A DNA stretch of 64,000 bases from Alcanivorax hongdengensis A-11-3 (GTDB lineage: Bacteria; Pseudomonadota; Gammaproteobacteria; Pseudomonadales; Alcanivoracaceae): the NCBI RefSeq assembly GCF_000300995.1, contig NZ_AMRJ01000007.1, positions 54,828 to 118,827 on the forward strand, given 5' to 3'. The stretch's first letter is position 1. Every line of letters starts with the position of its first letter. The notes beneath the pieces are model-generated. The model did not search any database and had not been told where the DNA came from. It was given only the letters and a program-made list of their open reading frames with translations. The translations under genes and the position numbers were made by a program. Shown here piece by piece: positions 57,496-64,000 of this stretch.

Positions 57496-58548
57496 GTGAT
57501 CGAATTTCTGACTGAATACGGTATGTTCCTGGCCAAGGTCGCCACCCTGGTGGTGGCCGTATTGTTTGTGGTGGGCGGCATTATCGCTGCCGCATCGCGC
57601 AACAAGGGCAGGGCGGATCAGGATGGTGACCTCAAGGTACGCTATCTCAATGACGAGCTGGATGAGCTGAAAGATTCGCTGGAAGATGCCATTTTGCCCG
57701 CCGCGGCCCGCAAGAAGGCCCTGAAGGAAAAGAAAAAGCAGGAAAAGGCCCAGGCCAAGCAGAAGAAAAAGGCCGGCACCGAAGAGAAAAGCAAACCTCG
57801 TCTGTTCGTGCTGGATTTCAATGGCGACATCCAGGCCAGTGGGGTGGAGCATCTGCGCCGGGAAATCAGTGCGGTACTGCAGGTGGCCAGCGCCGCCGAT
57901 GAGATTCTGCTGCGCCTGGAAAGCCCCGGTGGACTGGTTCACAGCTATGGCCTGGCGGCTTCCCAGCTGCGCCGGATTCGCAACCAGGGTATCAAGCTGA
58001 CCATTGCCGTGGACCAGGTGGCCGCCAGTGGCGGTTACATGATGGCCTGCATCGCGGACCGTATCATTAGTGCGCCATTTGCCATTATCGGCTCCATTGG
58101 CGTGGTGGCCCAGATTCCCAACTTTCATCGTCTGCTCAAGAAAAACGATATTGATGTGGAATTGATGACCGCCGGTGAGTACAAGCGCACGCTGACCATG
58201 CTGGGTGAAAACACCGACAAGGCTCGCGCCAAGTTCCAGCAGGAACTGGAAGAGACTCATACCCTGTTCAAGAGCTTTGTGCGCGACAATCGCCGCTCAC
58301 TGGATCTGGACAAGGTGGCCACCGGCGAACACTGGTTTGGCAGTCAGGCCAAGGAGCTGGGGCTGGTGGATGAGCTGATGACCAGCGACGAGTTGTTACA
58401 GCTGCGCAAGGACAGCCAGGAGATTTATCAGGTAGAGTGGCATACCAAACGCAAGCTGGCTGATCGCCTGGGCTTTTCCATGGAAACGGCCCTCAACCGC
58501 GTACTGGATCGCTGGTTGCATCGCGGTAGTCAGCGTCAACTTTACTAG
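57496..58548 (+). CDS. sohB: Inner-membrane S49 family peptidase SohB
   Basis: The 350-residue protease has an N-terminal membrane helix (about 7-33), a highly charged Lys/Glu/Ala-rich linker (about 55-100) and an S49 catalytic domain. The nucleophile Ser is in VAASGGYMMACIADRI and the general-base Lys is in GEYKRTLTMLGEN. The LDFNGDIQASGVEHLRREI block is SohB-typical. It starts at GTG 57496. SohB suppresses DegP loss in E. coli, so it fits the envelope quality-control theme. Confidence 0.94.
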   Translation: MIEFLTEYGMFLAKVATLVVAVLFVVGGIIAAASRNKGRADQDGDLKVRYLNDELDELKDSLEDAILPAAARKKALKEKKKQEKAQAKQKKKAGTEEKSKPRLFVLDFNGDIQASGVEHLRREISAVLQVASAADEILLRLESPGGLVHSYGLAASQLRRIRNQGIKLTIAVDQVAASGGYMMACIADRIISAPFAIIGSIGVVAQIPNFHRLLKKNDIDVELMTAGEYKRTLTMLGENTDKARAKFQQELEETHTLFKSFVRDNRRSLDLDKVATGEHWFGSQAKELGLVDELMTSDELLQLRKDSQEIYQVEWHTKRKLADRLGFSMETALNRVLDRWLHRGSQRQLY

Positions 58549-58557
58549 GAGATGGCA

Positions 58558-59550
58558 ATGACCACCTTTCGTGCCCTGCAGACCCGCCAGACCGATGACG
58601 GTTTCATCAATGAGATGGTGGACCGCAATGTGGGTGAACTGGGCAACAGCGGTGTGCTGGTTCGGGTGGAATGGTCATCGTTGAACTTCAAGGACGCGCT
58701 GTCCGCCACGGGTAACAAGGGGGTGACTCGTCATTTTCCCCACACCCCAGGCATTGATGCCGTGGGCGTGGTGGAGGCTGCCGATGACGGCCCGTTTAGC
58801 GTCGGCGATCGGGTGACCTGCACCGGTTATGACCTGGGCATGAATACCGATGGCGGCTACGGCCAGTACATTCGCGTACCGTCCGAATGGCTGGTGCCGC
58901 TGCCTGCGGGGCTGGCCCCCCGTGATGCCATGGTGTTCGGCACCGCCGGCCTGACCGCGGCCCTGTGCGTGGAGTCGCTGCTGGATACCGGCCTGCAACT
59001 GCAGCAGGGCGAAGTGGTGGTCACCGGGGCCACCGGTGGCGTGGGCAGTGTGGCCGTGGCCATTCTGGCCAAGCTGGGCTTTGAGGTAGTGGCGGTAACC
59101 GGTAAAAAGGATGCCCATGACTGGCTCAAGGCCCTGGGAGCCACTCGCATTATCAGCCGCGAAGAGATGCTGGAAGGGGCTGACAAGCCCATGATGAAAC
59201 CGCGCTGGGCTGCGGCGGTGGATTGTGTCGGTGGCGATATGCTGACCGCGGCACTCAAGAGTGTGGAATATGGAGGCAGTGTGGCCTGCTGTGGCCTGGC
59301 CGGCTCGCCCAAACTGGAAATGACAGTGTTCCCCTTTATTCTGCGCGGTATCAACCTGCTGGGTGTGGACAGCGTGGAGCTGCCCTGCGAGATCAAGCAA
59401 CAGATGTGGCAACTGCTGGCGGATGAATGGCGCCCGGACGACATGCGTGCGCTGGAGGCCGGTGAGGTGAGCCCGGATCAGTTGTCGCCCTGGTTTGAAA
59501 AAATTCTTGCCGGGGGTGTTCGTGGCCGGGTAGTGGTCAGGGTCGACTGA
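58558..59550 (+). CDS. acuI: Acryloyl-CoA reductase AcuI / YhdH-type quinone oxidoreductase
   Basis: The 330-residue medium-chain dehydrogenase/reductase lacks the zinc ligands. It has the YhdH-family stretches SSLNFKDALSATG and GYDLGMNTDGGYGQY, and the Rossmann motif GATGGVGSVAV. The family reduces acryloyl-CoA to propionyl-CoA with NADPH, which protects against toxic acrylate, including acrylate from DMSP breakdown in marine bacteria. The ATG at 58558 is 7 bases from AGGAG; the ATG at 58552 is too close. No DMSP lyase gene is nearby. Confidence 0.88.
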   Translation: MTTFRALQTRQTDDGFINEMVDRNVGELGNSGVLVRVEWSSLNFKDALSATGNKGVTRHFPHTPGIDAVGVVEAADDGPFSVGDRVTCTGYDLGMNTDGGYGQYIRVPSEWLVPLPAGLAPRDAMVFGTAGLTAALCVESLLDTGLQLQQGEVVVTGATGGVGSVAVAILAKLGFEVVAVTGKKDAHDWLKALGATRIISREEMLEGADKPMMKPRWAAAVDCVGGDMLTAALKSVEYGGSVACCGLAGSPKLEMTVFPFILRGINLLGVDSVELPCEIKQQMWQLLADEWRPDDMRALEAGEVSPDQLSPWFEKILAGGVRGRVVVRVD

Positions 59551-59577
59551 TCACACCTCCTGGCATGGGTAGCATGG

Positions 59578-59603
59578 AAACGCGGCGTGATGCCGCGTTT
59601 TTT
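59578..59603 (+). terminator. Terminator of acuI
   Basis: AAACGCGGC and GCCGCGTTT form a 9-bp stem around GTGAT, followed by TTT. It ends the fimL-nudC-sohB-acuI run. Confidence 0.85.
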
Positions 59604-59685
59604 GTTTGTGCTTTCTTTTGCTTTCGCTTTTTTGATATACAGAAAAAATGGTTTGCCCATATCCCTCAGCGTGACGGAATTTCAC

Positions 59686-60642
59686 ATGGAAAACAGCTGG
59701 CTCAAGATTGCACTGACACTGGATGGCAAGGGCGGCGCCCAGGCCCTGGACGCGGATCATCAGCTGACCGCTGATGACCAGCCCTGTTGGGTGCACCTGG
59801 ACTACACCCGGGACGAAAGTGAGCAGTGGTTGCAACGCCAGCACATTCCGGCGGCGGTGGTGGATGCCCTGCTGGCGGCGGAAACCCGGCCACGGGCCAC
59901 GGAAGTGGCCGGTGGGCTGCTGGTGTATCTGCGCGGAGTGAACCTGCATCCCGGTGCCCGGCCAGAGGACATGATTGCCCTGCGTTTGTGGATCAGTGAC
60001 GGTCGCATCATCAGTAGCCAGAAACGCACGCTGTTGTCCCTGCAGGAGGTGGAAGGTGCCCTGGCCAGGGGGCACGGGCCGAAGACGCTGGCGGCGCTGG
60101 TGGCGGAAGTGGTGGATCAGCTGATCTGGCGAATGGAAGACGTGATCGCCAACATCGAGGATGAAGTGGAGGCCTGTGCCGAGCATCTTGACGAGACGCC
60201 GGGTGCGGCACTTACCTCCCAGCTTGGCCAGCTGCGTCGGCGGGCGATTACCCTGCGGCGCTACCTGGCACCGCAGCGTGAGGCGTTGGGCCGCCTGCAG
60301 GGGGATGACCTGCTGGGCCGGGAGGATGCCCTGGTGGTGCGTGAGGCCATGGAGCGCCTGCAACGGTTGCTGGAAGACCTGGATGCCGCCCGCGAACATG
60401 CCACTTTGCTCCAGGAGGAAGTGTTTTCGGTGCAGAACGAGGCCATCAATGACCGCATGTATCTGCTGGCCATGATTTCTGCCCTGTTCATGCCACTGGG
60501 GTTTCTCACCGGGCTGTTCGGTATCAATGTGGGTGGCTTGCCTGGCACTGAAAACGATGCCGCGTTCTGGTGGTTCGTGGCGGCCATGGTGGCGGTGGCG
60601 GTGGGGGTCTTGTTGTGGATGCGAAAACGCCGCTGGTTATAG
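59686..60642 (+). CDS. zntB: Zinc transporter ZntB (CorA family)
   Basis: The protein has 318 residues from the ATG at 59686. It is a CorA-like protein with a large cytoplasmic domain, a long coiled-coil helix (about 150-250) and two C-terminal membrane helices. The signature loop reads GIN (LFGINVGGLPG), as in ZntB rather than the GMN of CorA magnesium channels. ZntB moves zinc, probably by proton-coupled import. A longer upstream frame exists but runs through the terminator, so the shorter start is preferred. Confidence 0.9.
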   Translation: MENSWLKIALTLDGKGGAQALDADHQLTADDQPCWVHLDYTRDESEQWLQRQHIPAAVVDALLAAETRPRATEVAGGLLVYLRGVNLHPGARPEDMIALRLWISDGRIISSQKRTLLSLQEVEGALARGHGPKTLAALVAEVVDQLIWRMEDVIANIEDEVEACAEHLDETPGAALTSQLGQLRRRAITLRRYLAPQREALGRLQGDDLLGREDALVVREAMERLQRLLEDLDAAREHATLLQEEVFSVQNEAINDRMYLLAMISALFMPLGFLTGLFGINVGGLPGTENDAAFWWFVAAMVAVAVGVLLWMRKRRWL

Positions 60643-60652
60643 CGGCGTTTTC
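60623..60652. terminator. Bidirectional terminator between zntB and the DUF934 gene
   Basis: GAAAACGCCGCT and AGCGGCGTTTTC form a 12-bp perfect stem around GGTTAT and overlap the zntB stop codon. A and T tracts serve both directions. Confidence 0.9.
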
Positions 60653-60676
60653 GTCATGGCGGTCCGGCGGGCTTGA

Positions 60677-61165
60677 TCAGGCCCGGCGGTAGAGCGGGCG
60701 AGGGTCGTTCACGTCGCCCTGATAGGTGACGCTGAAATCCTTCAGGCCGCTAAGGGCTTCCTCGATGTTGCGGTCGGCACGCACTTCAAAGGCATTGAAG
60801 CCGCAACGCTGCATGTAGAACAGCTGGTCACGCAACACATCACCCACCGCTCGCACTTCTCCCTTGAAGCCGAAGCGGGTGCGCAACTCGCGGGCATAGG
60901 AGTAGCCACGACCGTCTTTGAAGGCAGGGAAGTGAATCGCCACCAGCGGCAGGGCCTCCAGGTCGTCCACCAGATCCCGCGGTTCTTCGCCGGGTTCCAG
61001 GCAAACCCCCACATCTGTGCGCTCAAGCAGAGCCTGGCGGTGGCTCTGCCAGTAATCCAGTGGCACGATCACCTTGCCGTCGGGCAGGCCATTGGCCAGC
61101 GCGTCCGCATCCAGGCGCTGCCACTGATTGTCGACGATGGCGCCGTCGAGTATTAGCTTAGCCAT
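60677..61165 (-). CDS. DUF934 protein associated with sulfite reductase
   Basis: The 162-residue protein belongs to DUF934, which is encoded next to cysI in many proteobacteria that use ferredoxin-type sulfite reduction. Typical words are RTDVGVCLEPGEEP, FPAFKDGRGYSYARELR and LRDQLFYMQRCGFNAFEV. The ATG at 61165 follows GGAGCG, and its start overlaps the cysI stop by 8 bp, so translation is coupled. It may be a substitute or accessory subunit for the reductase (inference). Biochemical role is unknown. Confidence 0.92.
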   Translation of the reverse strand: MAKLILDGAIVDNQWQRLDADALANGLPDGKVIVPLDYWQSHRQALLERTDVGVCLEPGEEPRDLVDDLEALPLVAIHFPAFKDGRGYSYARELRTRFGFKGEVRAVGDVLRDQLFYMQRCGFNAFEVRADRNIEEALSGLKDFSVTYQGDVNDPRPLYRRA

Positions 61166-62804
61166 AGACGCGCTCCTTGAAGGGTGCCATGCCGATACGC
61201 TCATAGGTATCGATGAAAGGTTCGTTCTCCAGACGTTTTTCCACGTAGAGGTGGATGATCTTTTCCACCACATCGGTGATTTCGTCCGCCTCGAAGGAGG
61301 GGCCCATCTTCTCGCCCACCAGCGAAACCTTGTCGCCGCGGCCGCCCAGGGTGACCTGGTAGAACTCCTTGCCTTTCTTGTCCACACCGAGAATGCCGAT
61401 GTGACCGATGTGGTGGTGACCACAGGCGTTCATGCAGCCGGAAATGTTCAGGTCCAGGGCGCCCAGATCGTGTACGTAATCCATGTCGTCAAAACGCCGC
61501 TGAATGGATTCAGCCACCGGAATGGACTTGGCGTTGGCCAGTGCACACAGGTCACCACCGGGGCAGCAGACGATGTCGGTGAGCAGCCCCAGGTTGGGTG
61601 TGGCAAAACCGAGGGCATCCAGTTGCTGCCAAAGCGCATAAAGCTGATCGGCGGGCACGTCAGAGAGCACCATGTTCTGCTGGTGGCTGTTGCGCAGTTC
61701 ACCAAAGCTGAACTGATCGGCCAGATCGGCCACCGCTTCCAGCTCCTCATCGGTGATGTCACCGGGGACCCGGCCGGTCTTTTTCAGCGTCAGGGTCACG
61801 GCCCGGTAGCCGGCCTGCTTGTGGGCACGGGTATTGGTGTGATACCAGCGGCTGAACGCCTTGTCGGAGGCCAGTTTGGCATCCACTTCGGCGGTATCCA
61901 CGGTGCGGTAATCCGGGTCGGTAAAGCAGGCCTTGACGCGATCCACTTCCTCGGCGGTGAGGGTCATGGGGCCATCTTTGAGCTCGGCGAATTCCGCTTC
62001 CACCAGCTCACGGTATTTGTCGGCGCCCAGTGCCTTGACCAGAATCTTGATGCGAGCCTTGTACTTGTTGTCGCGGTTACCGTACTTGTTGTAAACGCGC
62101 AGGATCGCTTCCAGGTAGGCCAGCAGGTGCTGCCAGGGCACGAATTCGCCGATGACGGCTCCGGTCATGGGCGTGCGGCCCAGACCACCGCCGGCCCATA
62201 CCTGGAATCCGGTCTCGCCGTTGGCACCGTGAACCAGCTGCACACCAATATCGTGCACGCCGATCAGTGCCGGGTCCGCATCGGCCACCGCATTGACGGC
62301 GATCTTGAACTTGCGGGGCAGATAGGCAAATTCCGGATTGAAGGTGGACCACTGGCGAATGATTTCACACCAGGGGCGCGGGTCCTCGATTTCCCGGGGA
62401 TTGACGCCGGCGTATTCGTCGGTGGTGATATTGCGGATACAGTTGCCGCTGGTCTGGATGGCGTGCATCTGCACGTCGGCCAGCTCGGCCAGAATATCCG
62501 GCACTTCTTCCACCGCCGGCCAGTTCAACTGAATGTTCTGGCGGGTGCTGACGTGGCAGAACCCCTTGTCATAGGTGCGGACAATATGTGCCAGGCGGCG
62601 CAACTGGCGGCTGGCCAGCAGGCCATAGGGCACGGAAATACGCAGCATGGGCGCATAACGCTGGATGTAGAGACCATTCTGCAGGCGCAGGGCGAGGAAC
62701 TCGTCTTCGCTCAGCTCACCGGCCAGATAACGACGGGTCTGGTCGCGATATTGCGCCACCCGTTCTTCCAGCAGTTGCTGATCGTATTCCTGATAAACGT
62801 ACAT
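61158..62804 (-). CDS. cysI: Sulfite reductase (nitrite/sulfite reductase, sirohaem hemoprotein)
   Basis: The 548-residue protein has two ferredoxin-like and two sirohaem domains. It reduces sulfite to sulfide for cysteine and homocysteine synthesis. The [4Fe-4S]-sirohaem cysteines are in CPGGDLC (Cys-x5-Cys) and GCMNACGHH (Cys-x3-Cys). HVSTRQNIQLNW and IQTSGNCIRN are substrate/sirohaem contacts. No cysJ flavoprotein lies nearby, so electrons probably come from ferredoxin. The partner DUF934 gene overlaps its 3' end. MetZ in this window would use the sulfide. Confidence 0.94.
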   Translation of the reverse strand: MYVYQEYDQQLLEERVAQYRDQTRRYLAGELSEDEFLALRLQNGLYIQRYAPMLRISVPYGLLASRQLRRLAHIVRTYDKGFCHVSTRQNIQLNWPAVEEVPDILAELADVQMHAIQTSGNCIRNITTDEYAGVNPREIEDPRPWCEIIRQWSTFNPEFAYLPRKFKIAVNAVADADPALIGVHDIGVQLVHGANGETGFQVWAGGGLGRTPMTGAVIGEFVPWQHLLAYLEAILRVYNKYGNRDNKYKARIKILVKALGADKYRELVEAEFAELKDGPMTLTAEEVDRVKACFTDPDYRTVDTAEVDAKLASDKAFSRWYHTNTRAHKQAGYRAVTLTLKKTGRVPGDITDEELEAVADLADQFSFGELRNSHQQNMVLSDVPADQLYALWQQLDALGFATPNLGLLTDIVCCPGGDLCALANAKSIPVAESIQRRFDDMDYVHDLGALDLNISGCMNACGHHHIGHIGILGVDKKGKEFYQVTLGGRGDKVSLVGEKMGPSFEADEITDVVEKIIHLYVEKRLENEPFIDTYERIGMAPFKERVYG

Positions 62805-62937
62805 GGGACCGTATCACCGTCCTTAATGCATTGATTTACAACAGATAGACGTCGCCCCGGGAGGAGCGAGAGCGGCACTGTAGCAAAGCGCTCTTATAGT
62901 GAAAAGAAATATCTTGGTATATCCCTATGACGAGCGG

Positions 62938-63174
62938 CTATTTAGGGGCCGCGTCCAGCAGGGCATTTACCAGCACGATCATGCCGACAACCAGGGCAAT
63001 TACGACCAGCACAAAAACACCGATCAGCTGGCCCGGATCGGCCCGGTTGAAATCCCGTTGCCGATTGCTGTCACTCTGGATGCCAAACAGCGCCGCCAGG
63101 GTGCTTTGCAGGGCCTGCAGCAGTCCCGGGCGGGGTGCCTTGTCTGAGTCAGGACGATTGCTGTTGTCAGCCAT
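62938..63174 (-). CDS. DUF2970 small membrane protein
   Basis: The 78-residue protein has a hydrophilic N-terminal half with LLQALQSTLAALFGIQSDSNR and RDF, then one membrane helix (about residues 50-72, GVFVLVVIALVVGMIVLVNALL). This layout is that of DUF2970, whose function is unknown. GGGAGGG precedes the ATG. It is divergent from nfuA and lies upstream of cysI on the same strand with a 133-bp gap. Confidence 0.87.
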   Translation of the reverse strand: MADNSNRPDSDKAPRPGLLQALQSTLAALFGIQSDSNRQRDFNRADPGQLIGVFVLVVIALVVGMIVLVNALLDAAPK

Positions 63175-63267
63175 GCGCCCTCCCTGTGGGTTGAAAGCCC
63201 GAATCCGGCCTCCATTGTACGTGCACGCACCCGCGTCTCAAAGAGGCTGACCATTGCAACTGACGAA

Positions 63268-63292
63268 TACCTGACTAAAATAGTCAGGAAAG
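63268..63292. promoter_or_regulatory. IscR-type operator upstream of nfuA
   Basis: The 25-bp sequence from ATACCTGACT to TAGTCAGGAAA contains the perfect 8-bp inverted repeat CCTGACTA-AAA-TAGTCAGG. It agrees with the published type 1 IscR consensus (ATASYYGACTRWWWYAGTCRRSTAT) at 22 of 25 positions by my count. It lies 65 bp before the nfuA start, so [2Fe-2S]-IscR control of nfuA is likely. Confidence 0.75.
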
Positions 63293-63356
63293 AGGGCCGG
63301 CGGACTGCCGGTGCCGCAGCGCCTGCGGGCGCCCATACACAGGTACGGGATTCATA

Positions 63357-63950
63357 ATGGCAGAGCAGTTGATCACGATTACCGATTCCGCACAGGAATA
63401 CTTGCGCGACCTGTTGAGCAAGCAGGATCAGGGTGGCATTGGTGTGCGCATCTTTGTCGAACGCCCTGGTACCCCCCATGCCGAGTGCTGCATGGCCTAC
63501 TGCCCGGAAGGCGAACAGGAAGACAACGATATCCGCCTGGACTTCGAGGGCTTTCATGCCTGGATCGAGGGCAAGAGCGAGCGTTACCTGGAAGACGCCG
63601 TGATCGATTACAAGAAGGACAGCATGGGTGGCCAGCTGACCTTTCGGGCGCCCAAGTCCCGGGTACCGGATATCAGTGACGATGCCAGCGTTGAGGAGAA
63701 GATCAACTACGTGCTGTACGCCGAGATCAACCCCAACCTGGCGGCCCACGGTGGCAGTGTCCAGCTGCTCGAACTTACCGAAGAGAATGTGGCAGTGCTG
63801 GAATTCGGTGGTGGTTGCCAGGGCTGCTCGGTGGTGGATGTGACGCTGCGTGATGGGGTGGAGAAAACCCTGAAAGAGCGCATTCCGGAGCTCACCGGCG
63901 TGCGGGACAAGACCGACCACACCGTTACCGAGAATGCCTATTACAGCTAA
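63357..63950 (+). CDS. nfuA: Fe-S biogenesis carrier protein NfuA
   Basis: NfuA carries a [4Fe-4S] cluster at a dimer interface and delivers it to apoproteins such as aconitase. The 197-residue protein has an N-terminal degenerate A-type carrier domain (about 1-95) and a C-terminal Nfu domain with the cluster-binding Cys-x2-Cys in GGGCQGCSVVDVTL near residue 149. An IscR-like operator lies upstream. AcnB and CysI in this window are plausible clients. The gene is complete before the window end. Confidence 0.96.
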   Translation: MAEQLITITDSAQEYLRDLLSKQDQGGIGVRIFVERPGTPHAECCMAYCPEGEQEDNDIRLDFEGFHAWIEGKSERYLEDAVIDYKKDSMGGQLTFRAPKSRVPDISDDASVEEKINYVLYAEINPNLAAHGGSVQLLELTEENVAVLEFGGGCQGCSVVDVTLRDGVEKTLKERIPELTGVRDKTDHTVTENAYYS

Positions 63951-64000
63951 TGCTGACTGATTGCAGCAGAAAGCCCGGCCCAGCCGTAATGCTGTTCACT

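Noticed and set aside
61128..62834. A 568-codon forward frame opposite cysI
   Set aside because: It is the antisense of cysI. The reverse strand has the sirohaem and Fe-S motifs and a coupled partner gene.

Overview
The window is about 64 kb of GC-rich chromosome from a gammaproteobacterium. The gene order closely follows the Pseudomonadales/Oceanospirillales backbone: trpFBA-accD-folC-dedD-cvpA-purF-metZ; acnB; lpxH-ppiA-ppiB/glnS; folD-tRNAs-tig-clpP-clpX-lon-hupB-ppiD-fabI; a Yej-type ABC transporter; mltD-gloB-rnhA-dnaQ-nhaB-fimL-nudC; and cysI. From memory this resembles Pseudomonas aeruginosa in arrangement, while the sequences look more like a marine hydrocarbon-degrading relative such as Alcanivorax. 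No rRNA or species marker is present, so the genus is an inference.

Layout. Positions 1-8556 are one dense forward block for tryptophan, fatty acid, folate, purine and methionine synthesis. Positions 8588-12503 hold a MoxR ATPase/DUF58/transglutaminase operon. Positions 12571-20811 are the most accessory-looking part: an UndA-like haem-oxygenase-fold iron oxidase, an unrecognised protein, the helicase HrpB, an MFS exporter, a Tat-exported sulfatase and a divergent LysR regulator. Positions 20880-29984 carry acnB, a lipid A acyltransferase, miaE, lpxH, two cyclophilins, glnS and folD. Positions 30192-37400 hold four tRNA genes (Pro, Arg, His, Asp) around the proteostasis cluster tig-clpP-clpX-lon-hupB. 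Positions 37511-50254 hold ppiD and fabI, then a reverse-strand run gloB-mltD-yejA2-yejA1-yejB-yejE-yejF. Positions 50302-60642 carry a methyltransferase, rnhA, dnaQ, nhaB, fimL, nudC, a membrane protein, sohB, an AcuI-type reductase and zntB. Positions 60677-63950 hold cysI with its DUF934 partner, a DUF2970 membrane protein and nfuA.

How the parts work together. Protein quality control is concentrated here: trigger factor, ClpXP, Lon, PpiA, PpiB, PpiD and SohB. Iron-sulfur and sulfur metabolism (acnB, cysI, nfuA) is also present, and a near-consensus IscR-type operator lies in front of nfuA. Most of the window is conserved housekeeping sequence.

The unusual signals are mostly short. They are a 30-bp perfect inverted repeat enclosing a 16-bp perfect hairpin and supplying the stop codons of two convergent genes (25263-25423); a 20-bp exact duplication of the tRNA-Arg 3' end 117 bp downstream (30484-30503); a structured ~98-bp inverted-repeat element (13307-13404); and the UndA-like oxidase. 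I found no CRISPR array, prophage, insertion sequence or complete undescribed multi-gene system.
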